Program-made: the position numbers and the translations under genes
In this document: piece by piece, positions 8,456-15,767 of the stretch
How positions within the stretch are numbered: position 1 is the first letter of the stretch
How the letters are laid out: the number at the start of each line of letters is the position of its first letter
Notes under the pieces: generated by a model
Database searches by the model: none
Seen by the model: only the letters and a program-made list of their open reading frames with translations
What the model was told of the DNA's origin: nothing
Assembly: GCF_022012305.1 (NCBI RefSeq)
Contig: NZ_JAKLTM010000001.1
Span: 310,001 to 374,000 of the forward strand
Reading direction: 5' to 3'
Origin: Ramlibacter paludis
GTDB taxonomy: Bacteria; Pseudomonadota; Gammaproteobacteria; Burkholderiales; Burkholderiaceae_C
DNA: 64,000 nt

Positions 8456-9601
8456 TCACCGCAGGATGGCGTTCCGCGCCGCCACGCCCGTGCCCGGGAA
8501 ATCGGTGAACAGCCCGTCCACCCCCAGCCGCATGTAGTACTCCATCTCCGCCTGCGGGTCCTGGAAGCCATAGCCGCTGGCGTCGTTGCGGAAGGTCCAG
8601 GTGTGCACCAGCAAACCGCGCGCATGCGCCGCTTCGATCACGCCGGTGCTGCCGTCCACGCGCCGGTCGTTGATGGTCAGCTTGCCGTCGCCGGTGCGGT
8701 CGATGCCGTCGTTCACCGTCTTCACCAGGTAGGGCTTCCAGGGACCGACCGCGTCGGCATAGGTCTTGACGAAGTCCAGGCCCGTGCCGGTCAGCAGGTC
8801 GGCGAAAGTGCGCGCATCGCCGCTCACGACGAAGTCGTACGGCTGCCGGTAGGGCGCCACCAGCGACATGCTGCCGTCGTCGTTCACGTCGTCCGCGTCG
8901 ACCAGCTGCACGAGGCGGATGTTGGTCTTCGTGTTCAGGTACTGCAGGTTGGCGACCTCGAAGGACTGGATGAACACCGGCGCGTCCATCGCGTTGCCGT
9001 AGGCCGCGTGCAGGGTCGCGACCAGCTTGTCCTCGAACACGTTGGCGCCGAAGATGCCCGCGTGGAAGGTGGAGTGCTTGATCTCCGGATAGATGCCCAC
9101 CGTGCGGCCGCGGCTCGCCCCCTCGCTCTTCACGAAGGCGATGACCTCGTCGAGCGTCGGGATCGGATAGAGGCCGTCGAACTCCTTGGACCGGCCCGCC
9201 GTGGCCTGCACGGCGCGCAGCGTCTTCAGTTCGGCCAGCGTGAAGTCGCTGGCGAAGTACGCCGTCGTGGCCACGCCATCCAGGTTCTTCGTGCTGCGGC
9301 GCGAGGCGGGGAACTTGGTCGCCACGTCGGTCGTCGCATCGAGCACCGGCTCGTGCCGCGCCACCATCACGCCGTCCTTCGTCAACACCAGGTCCGGCTC
9401 GACGAAATCGGCGCCCAGTTCGATGGCCCGCCGGTACGACTCCAGCGTGTGCTCCGGCCGCTCGCCGGCCGCGCCGCGGTGGCCGATCACCAGCGGCGGG
9501 CTGCCCTGCAAGGTCTTGAAGATGGGATCGCCGGCGCCGCCGCCGCACGCTGCGGCCAGCAGGGGAAGCGCCAGCGCGATGAACAAAGACCGGATCTGCA
9601 T
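8456..9601 (-). CDS. Lipoprotein glycerophosphodiester phosphodiesterase (GlpQ-like)
   Basis: 381 residues. A lipoprotein signal ends in the lipobox 'LAAAC' with Cys19. The GDPD catalytic set is visible: H41-R42 in 'VIGHRGAAGERPEHTLESY', E68 and D70 in 'FVEPDLV', and H83 in 'VARHEPVL'. It hydrolyses glycerophosphodiesters to glycerol-3-phosphate and an alcohol in the periplasm, using Ca2+ in GlpQ enzymes. Two calcium-loop-like inserts stand out, 'DADDVNDDGSMSL' (235-247) and 'DRTGDGKLTIND' (301-312); the latter closely resembles an EF-hand/dockerin loop. The family usually lacks these loops, so extra Ca2+ sites are plausible. The gene is convergent with the metallo-hydrolase, with 12 bases between stops. 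Confidence 0.93.
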   Translation of the reverse strand: MQIRSLFIALALPLLAAACGGGAGDPIFKTLQGSPPLVIGHRGAAGERPEHTLESYRRAIELGADFVEPDLVLTKDGVMVARHEPVLDATTDVATKFPASRRSTKNLDGVATTAYFASDFTLAELKTLRAVQATAGRSKEFDGLYPIPTLDEVIAFVKSEGASRGRTVGIYPEIKHSTFHAGIFGANVFEDKLVATLHAAYGNAMDAPVFIQSFEVANLQYLNTKTNIRLVQLVDADDVNDDGSMSLVAPYRQPYDFVVSGDARTFADLLTGTGLDFVKTYADAVGPWKPYLVKTVNDGIDRTGDGKLTINDRRVDGSTGVIEAAHARGLLVHTWTFRNDASGYGFQDPQAEMEYYMRLGVDGLFTDFPGTGVAARNAILR

Positions 9602-9710
9602 GCCTTGTCTCCTCGTCTCACGAAAAACCCGCACTGTCGGGGCGGCGCATGACCGTCGTGTGACAGGGCCCGTCGGGTAGAGTGCGCTCTTTCGATCCCC
9701 GGTGCAATAG

Positions 9711-10460
9711 ATGTTCCTTGCCCGCCGCACGCATCCTGCCCTCATGGGCATGGCCTGCGCCCTCGCGCAGTTCCTCCTCACCCTTTCGATCCTGCTGGCC
9801 GGCAAGGCGCTGGCGCCGCCCGAGGCCTTCGGCAAGGTCAAGCTGCTGGCCTTCGCTTCCACCATCGTGCTGCCGCTGCTGCTGGTGCAGGCCTTCGGGT
9901 TGTGGAAGGAAGTGGGCCTGCGGCTGCGCCCAGGCTGGCCGCCCGCGGTCTTCCTGGCTTCGCTGCTGCTGGTGGTGCTGAACCTGTCCAATGGCTTGCA
10001 CGCGCGCGAAGGCAGCAGCCTCGTGGGCGACCTGCTGATCCAGCTGCCCAACGCCTTCGGCGAGGAGCTGCTGTTCCGCGGCGTGATCTTCGTGCTGCTG
10101 CTGCGGCTTCCGGTGTGGCAGGCCATCGTGCTGAACGGCGTGCTGTTCGGGTCCATGCACCTGCTGCAAGGCTTCATGGGCGCCGACTGGGCGGCAGCCG
10201 GGCGCCAGGCGGCGATCACCGCTGTCAGCGGGATGCTGTTCGCGGCCGTGCGCTATCGCAGCGCCAGCCTGTGGCCGGTGGTGGCGCTGCACATGCTGAA
10301 GAACCTGAGCGTGCTGTACTCGAACTGGCAGGACACGACGGTGGTGCAGACGGTCGCGATCGTGTTCGAGCTGGCGGTGATCGCGTGGGTGATCGTGAAG
10401 ACGCCACAGGAGAAAGCCGGGATCGCCCCCGGCGAACCCAGCCTACAGGTCCGTGCCTAG
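9711..10460 (+). CDS. CPBP family intramembrane protease
   Basis: 249 residues with about seven hydrophobic segments. The CPBP (Abi/CAAX-protease-like) motif 1 is E118-E119-L-L-F-R123, motif 2 'LFGSMHLLQGF' contains H150, and 'VALHMLKNLSVLY' near the C terminus supplies the last conserved His/Asn. Members are glutamate-dependent intramembrane endopeptidases, and some protect against bacteriocins or process prenylated or lipidated peptides. Substrate unknown. It is divergent from the phosphodiesterase (109-base gap) and its 3' end overlaps the IclR gene on the other strand by 18 bases. Confidence 0.9.
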   Translation: MFLARRTHPALMGMACALAQFLLTLSILLAGKALAPPEAFGKVKLLAFASTIVLPLLLVQAFGLWKEVGLRLRPGWPPAVFLASLLLVVLNLSNGLHAREGSSLVGDLLIQLPNAFGEELLFRGVIFVLLLRLPVWQAIVLNGVLFGSMHLLQGFMGADWAAAGRQAAITAVSGMLFAAVRYRSASLWPVVALHMLKNLSVLYSNWQDTTVVQTVAIVFELAVIAWVIVKTPQEKAGIAPGEPSLQVRA

Positions 10461-11237
10461 CGCAGGGGTTTCCGCGAGGCGCTCGGAGATCGCGGCACAG
10501 GCCTGCAGCAGCGGCTGCACGTAGGACTGTTCCGGGTTCTCCTTCTGCCGGTAAAGCAGCGTGCTCACGCTGATGGCGGCCACGGGCAGGCCGCGCTGGC
10601 CGAGGATCACGCCGCCGAAGCAATAGATGCCGGCCTCGTTTTCCTCGTTGTCCACCGACCAGCCGCGCTCGCGCGTGAGATCGAGCTCCCGCCGCAGCGC
10701 CGTGCGGTCCATCAAGGTGTGTTCCGTGTAGCGCTTGAACTGCAGGCCCTTCAGCAGCGGGTCGACCTGCTCGCGCGGCAAGGCCGCCATGTAGGCCTTG
10801 CCCACCGCCGTCGAATGCAGGCTCACGCTGGTGCCTATGCGCGACGCCATGCGCACCGCGCTCGGGCTTTCGAGCTTCTCGATGTAGACCATGCTGCTGC
10901 CGTTGGGCACGGCCAGGTGCACGGTCTCGCCGGTCAGATCGCGCAGGCGCTTCAGTTCGTCCACCGCCAGCAGGCGCATGTCCGAGCGGCCCCAGCTGCG
11001 GCTGGCCAGCTGCATCAGGCGCGGGCCCAGGGCGAGGCCGCCGCCCTGCGCTTCCACCAGCAGCCGCTCGGCGACCAGGGCCGCGACGATGCGGTGCACC
11101 GTCGGCCGCGGGTAGCCGCTGGCGTGCATCAGTGCGGTGACGTTGGGCACCTCGCTGCCCTCGGGCCAGTCCGCCACGAGCTGCAGCACGTGCATGAATT
11201 TGGAGAAGGAGGCGGTGCCGGCGACCTGGGGGAGCAT
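10443..11237 (-). CDS. IclR-family transcriptional regulator
   Basis: 264 residues. The N-terminal winged HTH (about 8-70) contains 'SGYPRPTVHRIVAALVAERLL'; the C-terminal IclR effector domain contains 'TGETVHLAVPNGSSMVYIEK', 'LHSTAVGKAYMAAL' and 'GGVILGQRGLPVAAISVS'. IclR proteins bind short palindromes and respond to small acids. It is the last gene of a minus-strand operon (cupin, SDR, Bug, SDR, IclR), starting 23 bases after the preceding stop, so it probably senses this pathway's substrate and autoregulates through the site at 14232-14269. Confidence 0.92.
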   Translation of the reverse strand: MLPQVAGTASFSKFMHVLQLVADWPEGSEVPNVTALMHASGYPRPTVHRIVAALVAERLLVEAQGGGLALGPRLMQLASRSWGRSDMRLLAVDELKRLRDLTGETVHLAVPNGSSMVYIEKLESPSAVRMASRIGTSVSLHSTAVGKAYMAALPREQVDPLLKGLQFKRYTEHTLMDRTALRRELDLTRERGWSVDNEENEAGIYCFGGVILGQRGLPVAAISVSTLLYRQKENPEQSYVQPLLQACAAISERLAETPALGTDL

Positions 11238-11260
11238 TGCGCGATTATCGGGGGCCGCCG

Positions 11261-11980
11261 TCAGGCGACCATGTACCCGCCGTCCACCGGCAGGATCACC
11301 CCCGTCATGAACGCCGCCGCCGGCGTGCACAGGAACACCGCCGCCCGTGCGACATCGTCCGGCGTGCCCCAGCGACCCAGCGGCGTGCGCGCCAGGATGG
11401 GTCCGCTGCGCGCCGGGTCGTCCTGCAAGGCCTGCGTGAGCGGCGTTGCGATCCATCCCGGCGCCACCGCGTTCACGCGGATGCCGTCCGGCGCATAGGC
11501 GATCGCGAGCGACTTGGTGAGTTGCCCCACGCCGCCCTTGCTGGCCGAATAGCCCGGCACCAGGCCGCCGCCGAAGAAGGTCAGCATCGATGCGGTGTTG
11601 ACGATGCAGCCGCGGCGCGCCTTGAGCTTCTCGCGCGTCGCCGTGCAGACGCGCATGGTGCCGGTGAGGTTGACCGCCAGCACCTGCTCGAAGACGGCCA
11701 GGTCGTGCTCGGCGCCGCGCTTGATGATGCCGGCGCAGTTGAAGACGATGTCGAGGTCGCCGATGCCGGCCAGCGCTTCGTCCACGCTGGACTGCACGCT
11801 GACGTCGGCCTGCTTCACGCGCACGGCCGCATCCAGCGTGCCGTCGCCCGCGCCCAGGCCGAGCGCCGTCACTTCCGCGCCGAGCGCGGCGAGGTGGTTG
11901 GCGATGACGGCGCCTATGCCTTGCGTGGCGCCCGCCACCAGCGCGCGCTTGCCCGCGAACAGTCCGGCCTGGTAGGTCAT
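11261..11980 (-). CDS. Short-chain dehydrogenase/reductase (SDR)
   Basis: 239 residues of the classical SDR fold. The cofactor motif 'GATQGIG' (17-23), 'NCAG' (81-84), and the catalytic Ser131, Tyr144 and Lys148 ('YSASK') are intact, and 'VNAVAPGWIATPL' is the usual post-catalytic segment. Classical SDRs oxidise secondary alcohols or reduce ketones with NAD(P). It lies seven bases downstream of the Bug receptor gene and 23 upstream of IclR in the operon. The second SDR (12976-13689) shares the fold but not close sequence, so two distinct hydroxyl/keto steps are likely. Confidence 0.92.
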   Translation of the reverse strand: MTYQAGLFAGKRALVAGATQGIGAVIANHLAALGAEVTALGLGAGDGTLDAAVRVKQADVSVQSSVDEALAGIGDLDIVFNCAGIIKRGAEHDLAVFEQVLAVNLTGTMRVCTATREKLKARRGCIVNTASMLTFFGGGLVPGYSASKGGVGQLTKSLAIAYAPDGIRVNAVAPGWIATPLTQALQDDPARSGPILARTPLGRWGTPDDVARAAVFLCTPAAAFMTGVILPVDGGYMVA

Positions 11981-11987
11981 GGCGTCC

Positions 11988-12956
11988 TCAGTTCTTGATG
12001 CCGAGCTTGCCGATCAGCGACTTGAAGTAGGCGTTGTCGCGCGCGATGACCTGCTTGAAGGCCACGTCGTCGGCATACACGAAGCCCAGGTTCTGCTTGT
12101 CCAGCGTCTCGCGGAAGGCCGGCTCGCTCGACGCGGCCAGCGCCAGCTTCTTCAGGTAGGCCACGGTCTCGGGCGGCGTGTTCTTCGGCGCCGCGATGCC
12201 GCGCCAGGTGCCGATGCTCAGGTCGATCTTGCGCTCCTTCAGGGTCGGCACTTTCTCGAAGCCCTTGACGCGCTGGTCGGCCATCACGGCCAGCGTCTTC
12301 AGCTTGCCGGCCTGCACGTAGGTCGTGACTTCGGCCGGGCTCACGGCGACGGCATCGATGTGTCCGCCCAGCAGCGCCAGCACGGCGGGGCCGGCGCCCT
12401 GGAAAGGCACGTGGTTGAACTTGACGCCGGCCTTGTCTTCCAGCGCGCTCGCGGCCAGGTGCCAGATCGAGCCGTTGCCGGCGTTGCCCATGCCCAGCTT
12501 GGCCGGGTCCTTCTTCGCCGCGGCGAGGAAGTCCTCGATGGTGTTCCAGGGCGCATCGGCGCGCACGGTGATGGCGGCCGGGTCGGCGTTCAGCTGCGCG
12601 ATCGGCTGCAGGTCGTCGGCTGAGATCTTGCCGATGCCCATGTGCGACAGCGTCGCGAGTTCGACGGTGATCACGGCCAGGCGGTAGCCGTCCGGCTTGG
12701 CGGCGGCAACGTCCTGCCAGCCGATGGAGCCGCTCGCGCCCGGCTTGTTCACGATGACGATGCTTTGCGGCATGTGCTTGCGGCTGGCATCGGCGAACGA
12801 GCGCGCCAGCGCGTCGGTGCCGCCGCCCGGCTGGAAGGGCACCACCAGCTCGATCGGGCGGTTCGGGAAGTCGGACTGGGCATGCACGCCGTTGGCGCCC
12901 AGCGCCAGCAGGCCGGCGAAGGCCGCGAGGACGCGGCGGGTGGTAGCGATCTTCAT
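11988..12956 (-). CDS. Bug/TctC-family periplasmic solute-binding protein
   Basis: 322 residues with a signal peptide ending 'GVHAQ'. 'FPNRPIELVVPFQPGGGTDA' and 'PQSIVIVNKPGASGS' are the Bug ligand loops, with 'HVPFQGAGPA' later. It lies between the two SDR genes of the IclR-linked operon, implying a periplasmic receptor for that operon's substrate. A gtctcctt stretch just beyond the ATG on the plus strand is the complement of an aaggagac ribosome site. No TctAB pair is present, as for every Bug gene in this window. Confidence 0.95.
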   Translation of the reverse strand: MKIATTRRVLAAFAGLLALGANGVHAQSDFPNRPIELVVPFQPGGGTDALARSFADASRKHMPQSIVIVNKPGASGSIGWQDVAAAKPDGYRLAVITVELATLSHMGIGKISADDLQPIAQLNADPAAITVRADAPWNTIEDFLAAAKKDPAKLGMGNAGNGSIWHLAASALEDKAGVKFNHVPFQGAGPAVLALLGGHIDAVAVSPAEVTTYVQAGKLKTLAVMADQRVKGFEKVPTLKERKIDLSIGTWRGIAAPKNTPPETVAYLKKLALAASSEPAFRETLDKQNLGFVYADDVAFKQVIARDNAYFKSLIGKLGIKN

Positions 12957-12975
12957 GGTGTCTCCTTGGGTAGGT

Positions 12976-13689
12976 TCAGTAGGTGGCGCGCCCGCCCGAC
13001 AGGTCGAACACGGCGCCGGTGTTGAAGGTGCAGGAACCGGAGCAGAGCCAGGCCACCATCTCGGCGACTTCTTCCGGCTCGCCCAGGCGCTGCATGGGAC
13101 TCTTGGCAATCATGGTCTGCACGTGCTGCGGCGACATCTGGTCGAGGATCGCGGTGCGCACCGCGGCCGGCGCGATCGCGTTGACGAGGATGCCGGTGGT
13201 GGCGAGCTCCTTGCCGAGCGACTTGGTTAGCGCCAGCACGCCGGCCTTCGCTGCGCTGTACGCCGACGCATTGGGCGTGCCTTCCTTGCCGGCCAGCGAT
13301 GCGATGTTGACGATGCGGCCCTGGCCCGCGCGGCGCATCAGCGGCACCACGGCGCGGCAGGTGTTGTAGACGCCGACGAGGTTCACTTCGACGATGCGCT
13401 GCCACTGCGCGGGATCGTATTCGTCCAGCGGCACGGTGGGGCCCGCGAAGCCGGCGCTGTTGACCAGGAAGTCGATGCGGCCGAAGCGCTGCGCGGCGCG
13501 GTCGGCCGCGCGTTCGACCGCGCTGCGGTCCGTCACGTCGACCGCGTCGTCCCCCTGCAGGTCCCACGCGACCACGGTCGCATCCGCCGCGCGCAGTTGC
13601 CGCGCCACTTCGGCGCCTATGCCGCTGGCGCCGCCGGTGACGACCGCGACCTGCCCCGCGAAGCCGTACTTCGCCTTGCCGTAAGCCAT
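12976..13689 (-). CDS. Short-chain dehydrogenase/reductase (FabG-like)
   Basis: 237 residues. Cofactor motif 'TGGASGIG' (18-25), acidic Asp43 after beta2 ('VAWDLQ') pointing to NAD rather than NADP preference, 'NSAG' (77-80), catalytic Ser131, Tyr144 and Lys148 ('YSAAK'), and C-terminal 'NTGAVFDLSGGRATY'. A cytosolic dehydrogenase of a hydroxyl intermediate is likely. It starts five bases after the cupin gene's stop, so the two are co-translated. Annotation as a 3-oxoacyl-ACP reductase would be too specific for this catabolic setting. Confidence 0.92.
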   Translation of the reverse strand: MAYGKAKYGFAGQVAVVTGGASGIGAEVARQLRAADATVVAWDLQGDDAVDVTDRSAVERAADRAAQRFGRIDFLVNSAGFAGPTVPLDEYDPAQWQRIVEVNLVGVYNTCRAVVPLMRRAGQGRIVNIASLAGKEGTPNASAYSAAKAGVLALTKSLGKELATTGILVNAIAPAAVRTAILDQMSPQHVQTMIAKSPMQRLGEPEEVAEMVAWLCSGSCTFNTGAVFDLSGGRATY

Positions 13690-13694
13690 GGCGC

Positions 13695-14237
13695 TCAGCG
13701 GATGAACTGCTGCGTGTAGTCGGCGCCCAGGCCCACCGCTTCGTAGTGCTTGCGGCACATGTCGATCTTGGTGAAGACGTCTTCGTAGCCCATGCCCTTG
13801 CCCCAGGGGTCGGTGTAGTACATGACACCGTTCACCTGGAAGTAGGTGATCATTTCCTCGACGTCTTCCGGCACGTACAGCGTGTGCGTCTCGCCCGGCG
13901 GCTCGAACACGTAGCTGCCTTCGGTGGCTTCCCAGTCGTGTTCCAGGTACTTCCAGCGGCCCTTGAGCACGAAGCCGTGCACGGCCTGCGGATGGCGATG
14001 CCGGCTCAGCACGCCCGACTTGCGCACGCGCAGCAGGTTCATCCAGTAGCCCTGGCTGGCGTTCAGGCACAGGGGCCGGAACCAGACGTTCTCCGCCTGC
14101 GGCACCCAGACCCGCTCGTCCTCGGGAATGGCGTACGGCACCACGATCTCCGGCAGCGCGTCCTTCGGGTTCGGGTACTGGTAGGGAGTCAGCGGCTCGG
14201 GGTCCTTGCGGTCAACTGGCATGCTTGGAACGTCCAT
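13695..14237 (-). CDS. Cupin protein of the 2,4'-dihydroxyacetophenone dioxygenase type
   Basis: 180 residues from the ATG at 14237; an in-frame ATG at 14222 is an alternative, and neither has a clear Shine-Dalgarno. The single cupin domain carries H80, H82 and H87 in 'SRHRHPQAVHGFVLKG' and a second motif around E116-H118 in 'PPGETHTLYVPED', giving a plausible three-His/one-Glu iron site. Related proteins cleave 2,4'-dihydroxyacetophenone or act as acetylacetone-type dioxygenases. As first gene of the operon it probably performs an oxidative C-C cleavage of a ketone or hydroxyketone (inference). The repeated operator candidate overlaps its start. Confidence 0.85.
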   Translation of the reverse strand: MDVPSMPVDRKDPEPLTPYQYPNPKDALPEIVVPYAIPEDERVWVPQAENVWFRPLCLNASQGYWMNLLRVRKSGVLSRHRHPQAVHGFVLKGRWKYLEHDWEATEGSYVFEPPGETHTLYVPEDVEEMITYFQVNGVMYYTDPWGKGMGYEDVFTKIDMCRKHYEAVGLGADYTQQFIR

Positions 14238-14269
14238 ATTGTGGAGGGTTGTCCATATTGTAGATATGG
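14232..14269. promoter_or_regulatory. Candidate IclR operator: tandem repeat plus inverted repeat
   Basis: gtccatattgt occurs twice, at 14232-14242 and 14251-14261, 19 bases apart, so the copies lie on nearly the same DNA face. The second copy is part of a perfect inverted repeat ccatat-N5-atatgg (14253-14269); the first forms gtcca-N5-tggag. The tract is strikingly AT-rich for this genome and lies at the head of the cupin-SDR-Bug-SDR-IclR operon. On the minus strand tacaat (14262-14257) could be a -10 box. Binding by the operon's own IclR protein is inferred. Confidence 0.6.
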
Positions 14270-14307
14270 CACTGCACAACGACGTGGGGGTTAACCCTGA
14301 GATCGGC

Positions 14308-15696
14308 TCAATGCCAATCAACCGTCCCGAAGCGGTCCTGCCCCAGCAGCGTGTAGAAGATGCCGAAGGTGCTGCGGGTCTGGCCGCGGTTGCCGATGTC
14401 CGGGTAGTGCGCATCGCGCCGGTTCCACAGGTACTTGAGCGTCACGGCGTGCTGCTTCTCGATGCGCCAGGTGTAGGCGATGTCGGCGCGTGCGATGTTG
14501 TCGTGGCCGCCGCGGTTGCCGACGTCGGACACGAAGTACTCGCGCAGCGTCAGGTCGAGCGAGGAGCGGTCGCCGAAGATCGCGCGCGCGGCCACCAGCG
14601 CCTGCGGCGCGACGCCATAGTGGTAGTCGCGGTCGACCGCGGGGTCCGCGCTGTTGATGGTGCCGACCGCCGCATAGCCCAGGCCCGCCATCGCGGTGCC
14701 TTGCACCACCCAGGGATCGTGCCGCCACTGGCCGGTGGTGCCCAGCGACAAGGCGGTGCTCGAGATGCGGAAGGTCTGCGGCGAGATGTAGTCGTAGCTG
14801 CCGTACAGGCCCCAGATGCCGCGGTAGTCCTTGCCCTCCTTGTAGTCGCGTCCCGCGAGCAGGCCGCGCGTCATCACGTTTTCGAAGAAGTTGGCGGTGG
14901 TGGCGGTGGCCTGGAAGGCGAAGTAGTCGAAAGGCCGGCGGTAGGCATAGCCGTCCTTGCCCGGCATGCCGTAGTCGAGCGCGAAGTCGGCCTGCACCTC
15001 GTTGCGTACCGAGGCCGTGGAATTGCCGGAGGTGTTGTGCACATTGCCCATCACGCCCAGCTGCAGGCGGCTGTAGTACTCGGCGCCGCGGCTGCTGAAC
15101 ACCGTGTCCGGCCCGCGGCCCTGCAGGTGGCGGTTGAAGGCGGTGGCGGGCGACACCAGGGCGGCCGTCGTCTCGCGCCAGAAGGGGTTCATGCCGCCGC
15201 CCTTCTCCAGCACGAGGCTGGCCATGCGGTACAGCGATTCACCGAGGAAGGTTCCGCCGATGCCGGTGGACACCATGTCGTTGCGCGAAGGCTTGGTGGT
15301 CTCGCCCGCGATCTCCCACAGCGCGCTGCCGCCGATCGCATAGCCCATCGACTCCCAGAAGTTGAAGCCGGCCGAGCGGGCGAAGCCGTAGTACATCGAG
15401 CCCTGGTAAGGATGTCCGAGCTGGTTGGTCTTGAAGGGATCGGAGTCGACCGTCCAGCTGCTGTGCAGGTTGCGGCGGATCGAGTCCATCGTCACCGCGT
15501 AGTCCGCCTTGTCGCTCTCCGCGCCGCAGCAGTAGTTGATGCGGTTCACGAGGATGTCGAAGCCGATGATTTCCAGCGCCGGCAGCCACAAGTTGCGCTC
15601 GGGGGCCGGCGATGAAGCTTCGGACGATTGCGCGAACGTCGCTGTGGCCGCGGACAGCAGGAGCGAGGCGGCAAGGAGGCGGGCGGCTTGGCTCAT
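14308..15696 (-). CDS. DUF3943 outer-membrane-like protein
   Basis: 462 residues with a signal peptide ending 'ATATFAQ'. 'HPYQGSMYYGFARSAGF' (about 94-110) with the following 'WESMGYAIGGSALWE' is the DUF3943 signature; the second half alternates polar and hydrophobic residues and is rich in Tyr/Trp/Phe, as in beta-barrel proteins ('TWRIEKQHAVTLKYLWNRRD'). Function of the family is unknown. The protein probably sits in the outer membrane. It is divergent from the LuxR/MalT regulator (71-base gap) and upstream of the cupin operon on the same strand. No link between them is evident. Confidence 0.82.
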   Translation of the reverse strand: MSQAARLLAASLLLSAATATFAQSSEASSPAPERNLWLPALEIIGFDILVNRINYCCGAESDKADYAVTMDSIRRNLHSSWTVDSDPFKTNQLGHPYQGSMYYGFARSAGFNFWESMGYAIGGSALWEIAGETTKPSRNDMVSTGIGGTFLGESLYRMASLVLEKGGGMNPFWRETTAALVSPATAFNRHLQGRGPDTVFSSRGAEYYSRLQLGVMGNVHNTSGNSTASVRNEVQADFALDYGMPGKDGYAYRRPFDYFAFQATATTANFFENVMTRGLLAGRDYKEGKDYRGIWGLYGSYDYISPQTFRISSTALSLGTTGQWRHDPWVVQGTAMAGLGYAAVGTINSADPAVDRDYHYGVAPQALVAARAIFGDRSSLDLTLREYFVSDVGNRGGHDNIARADIAYTWRIEKQHAVTLKYLWNRRDAHYPDIGNRGQTRSTFGIFYTLLGQDRFGTVDWH

Positions 15697-15767
15697 GCGG
15701 AATGCTAGGAAGGGCGCGGGCCCAACCCTGTAGGACGGGGGGCCGTCGCGCCGGGTAACATGAAAGT

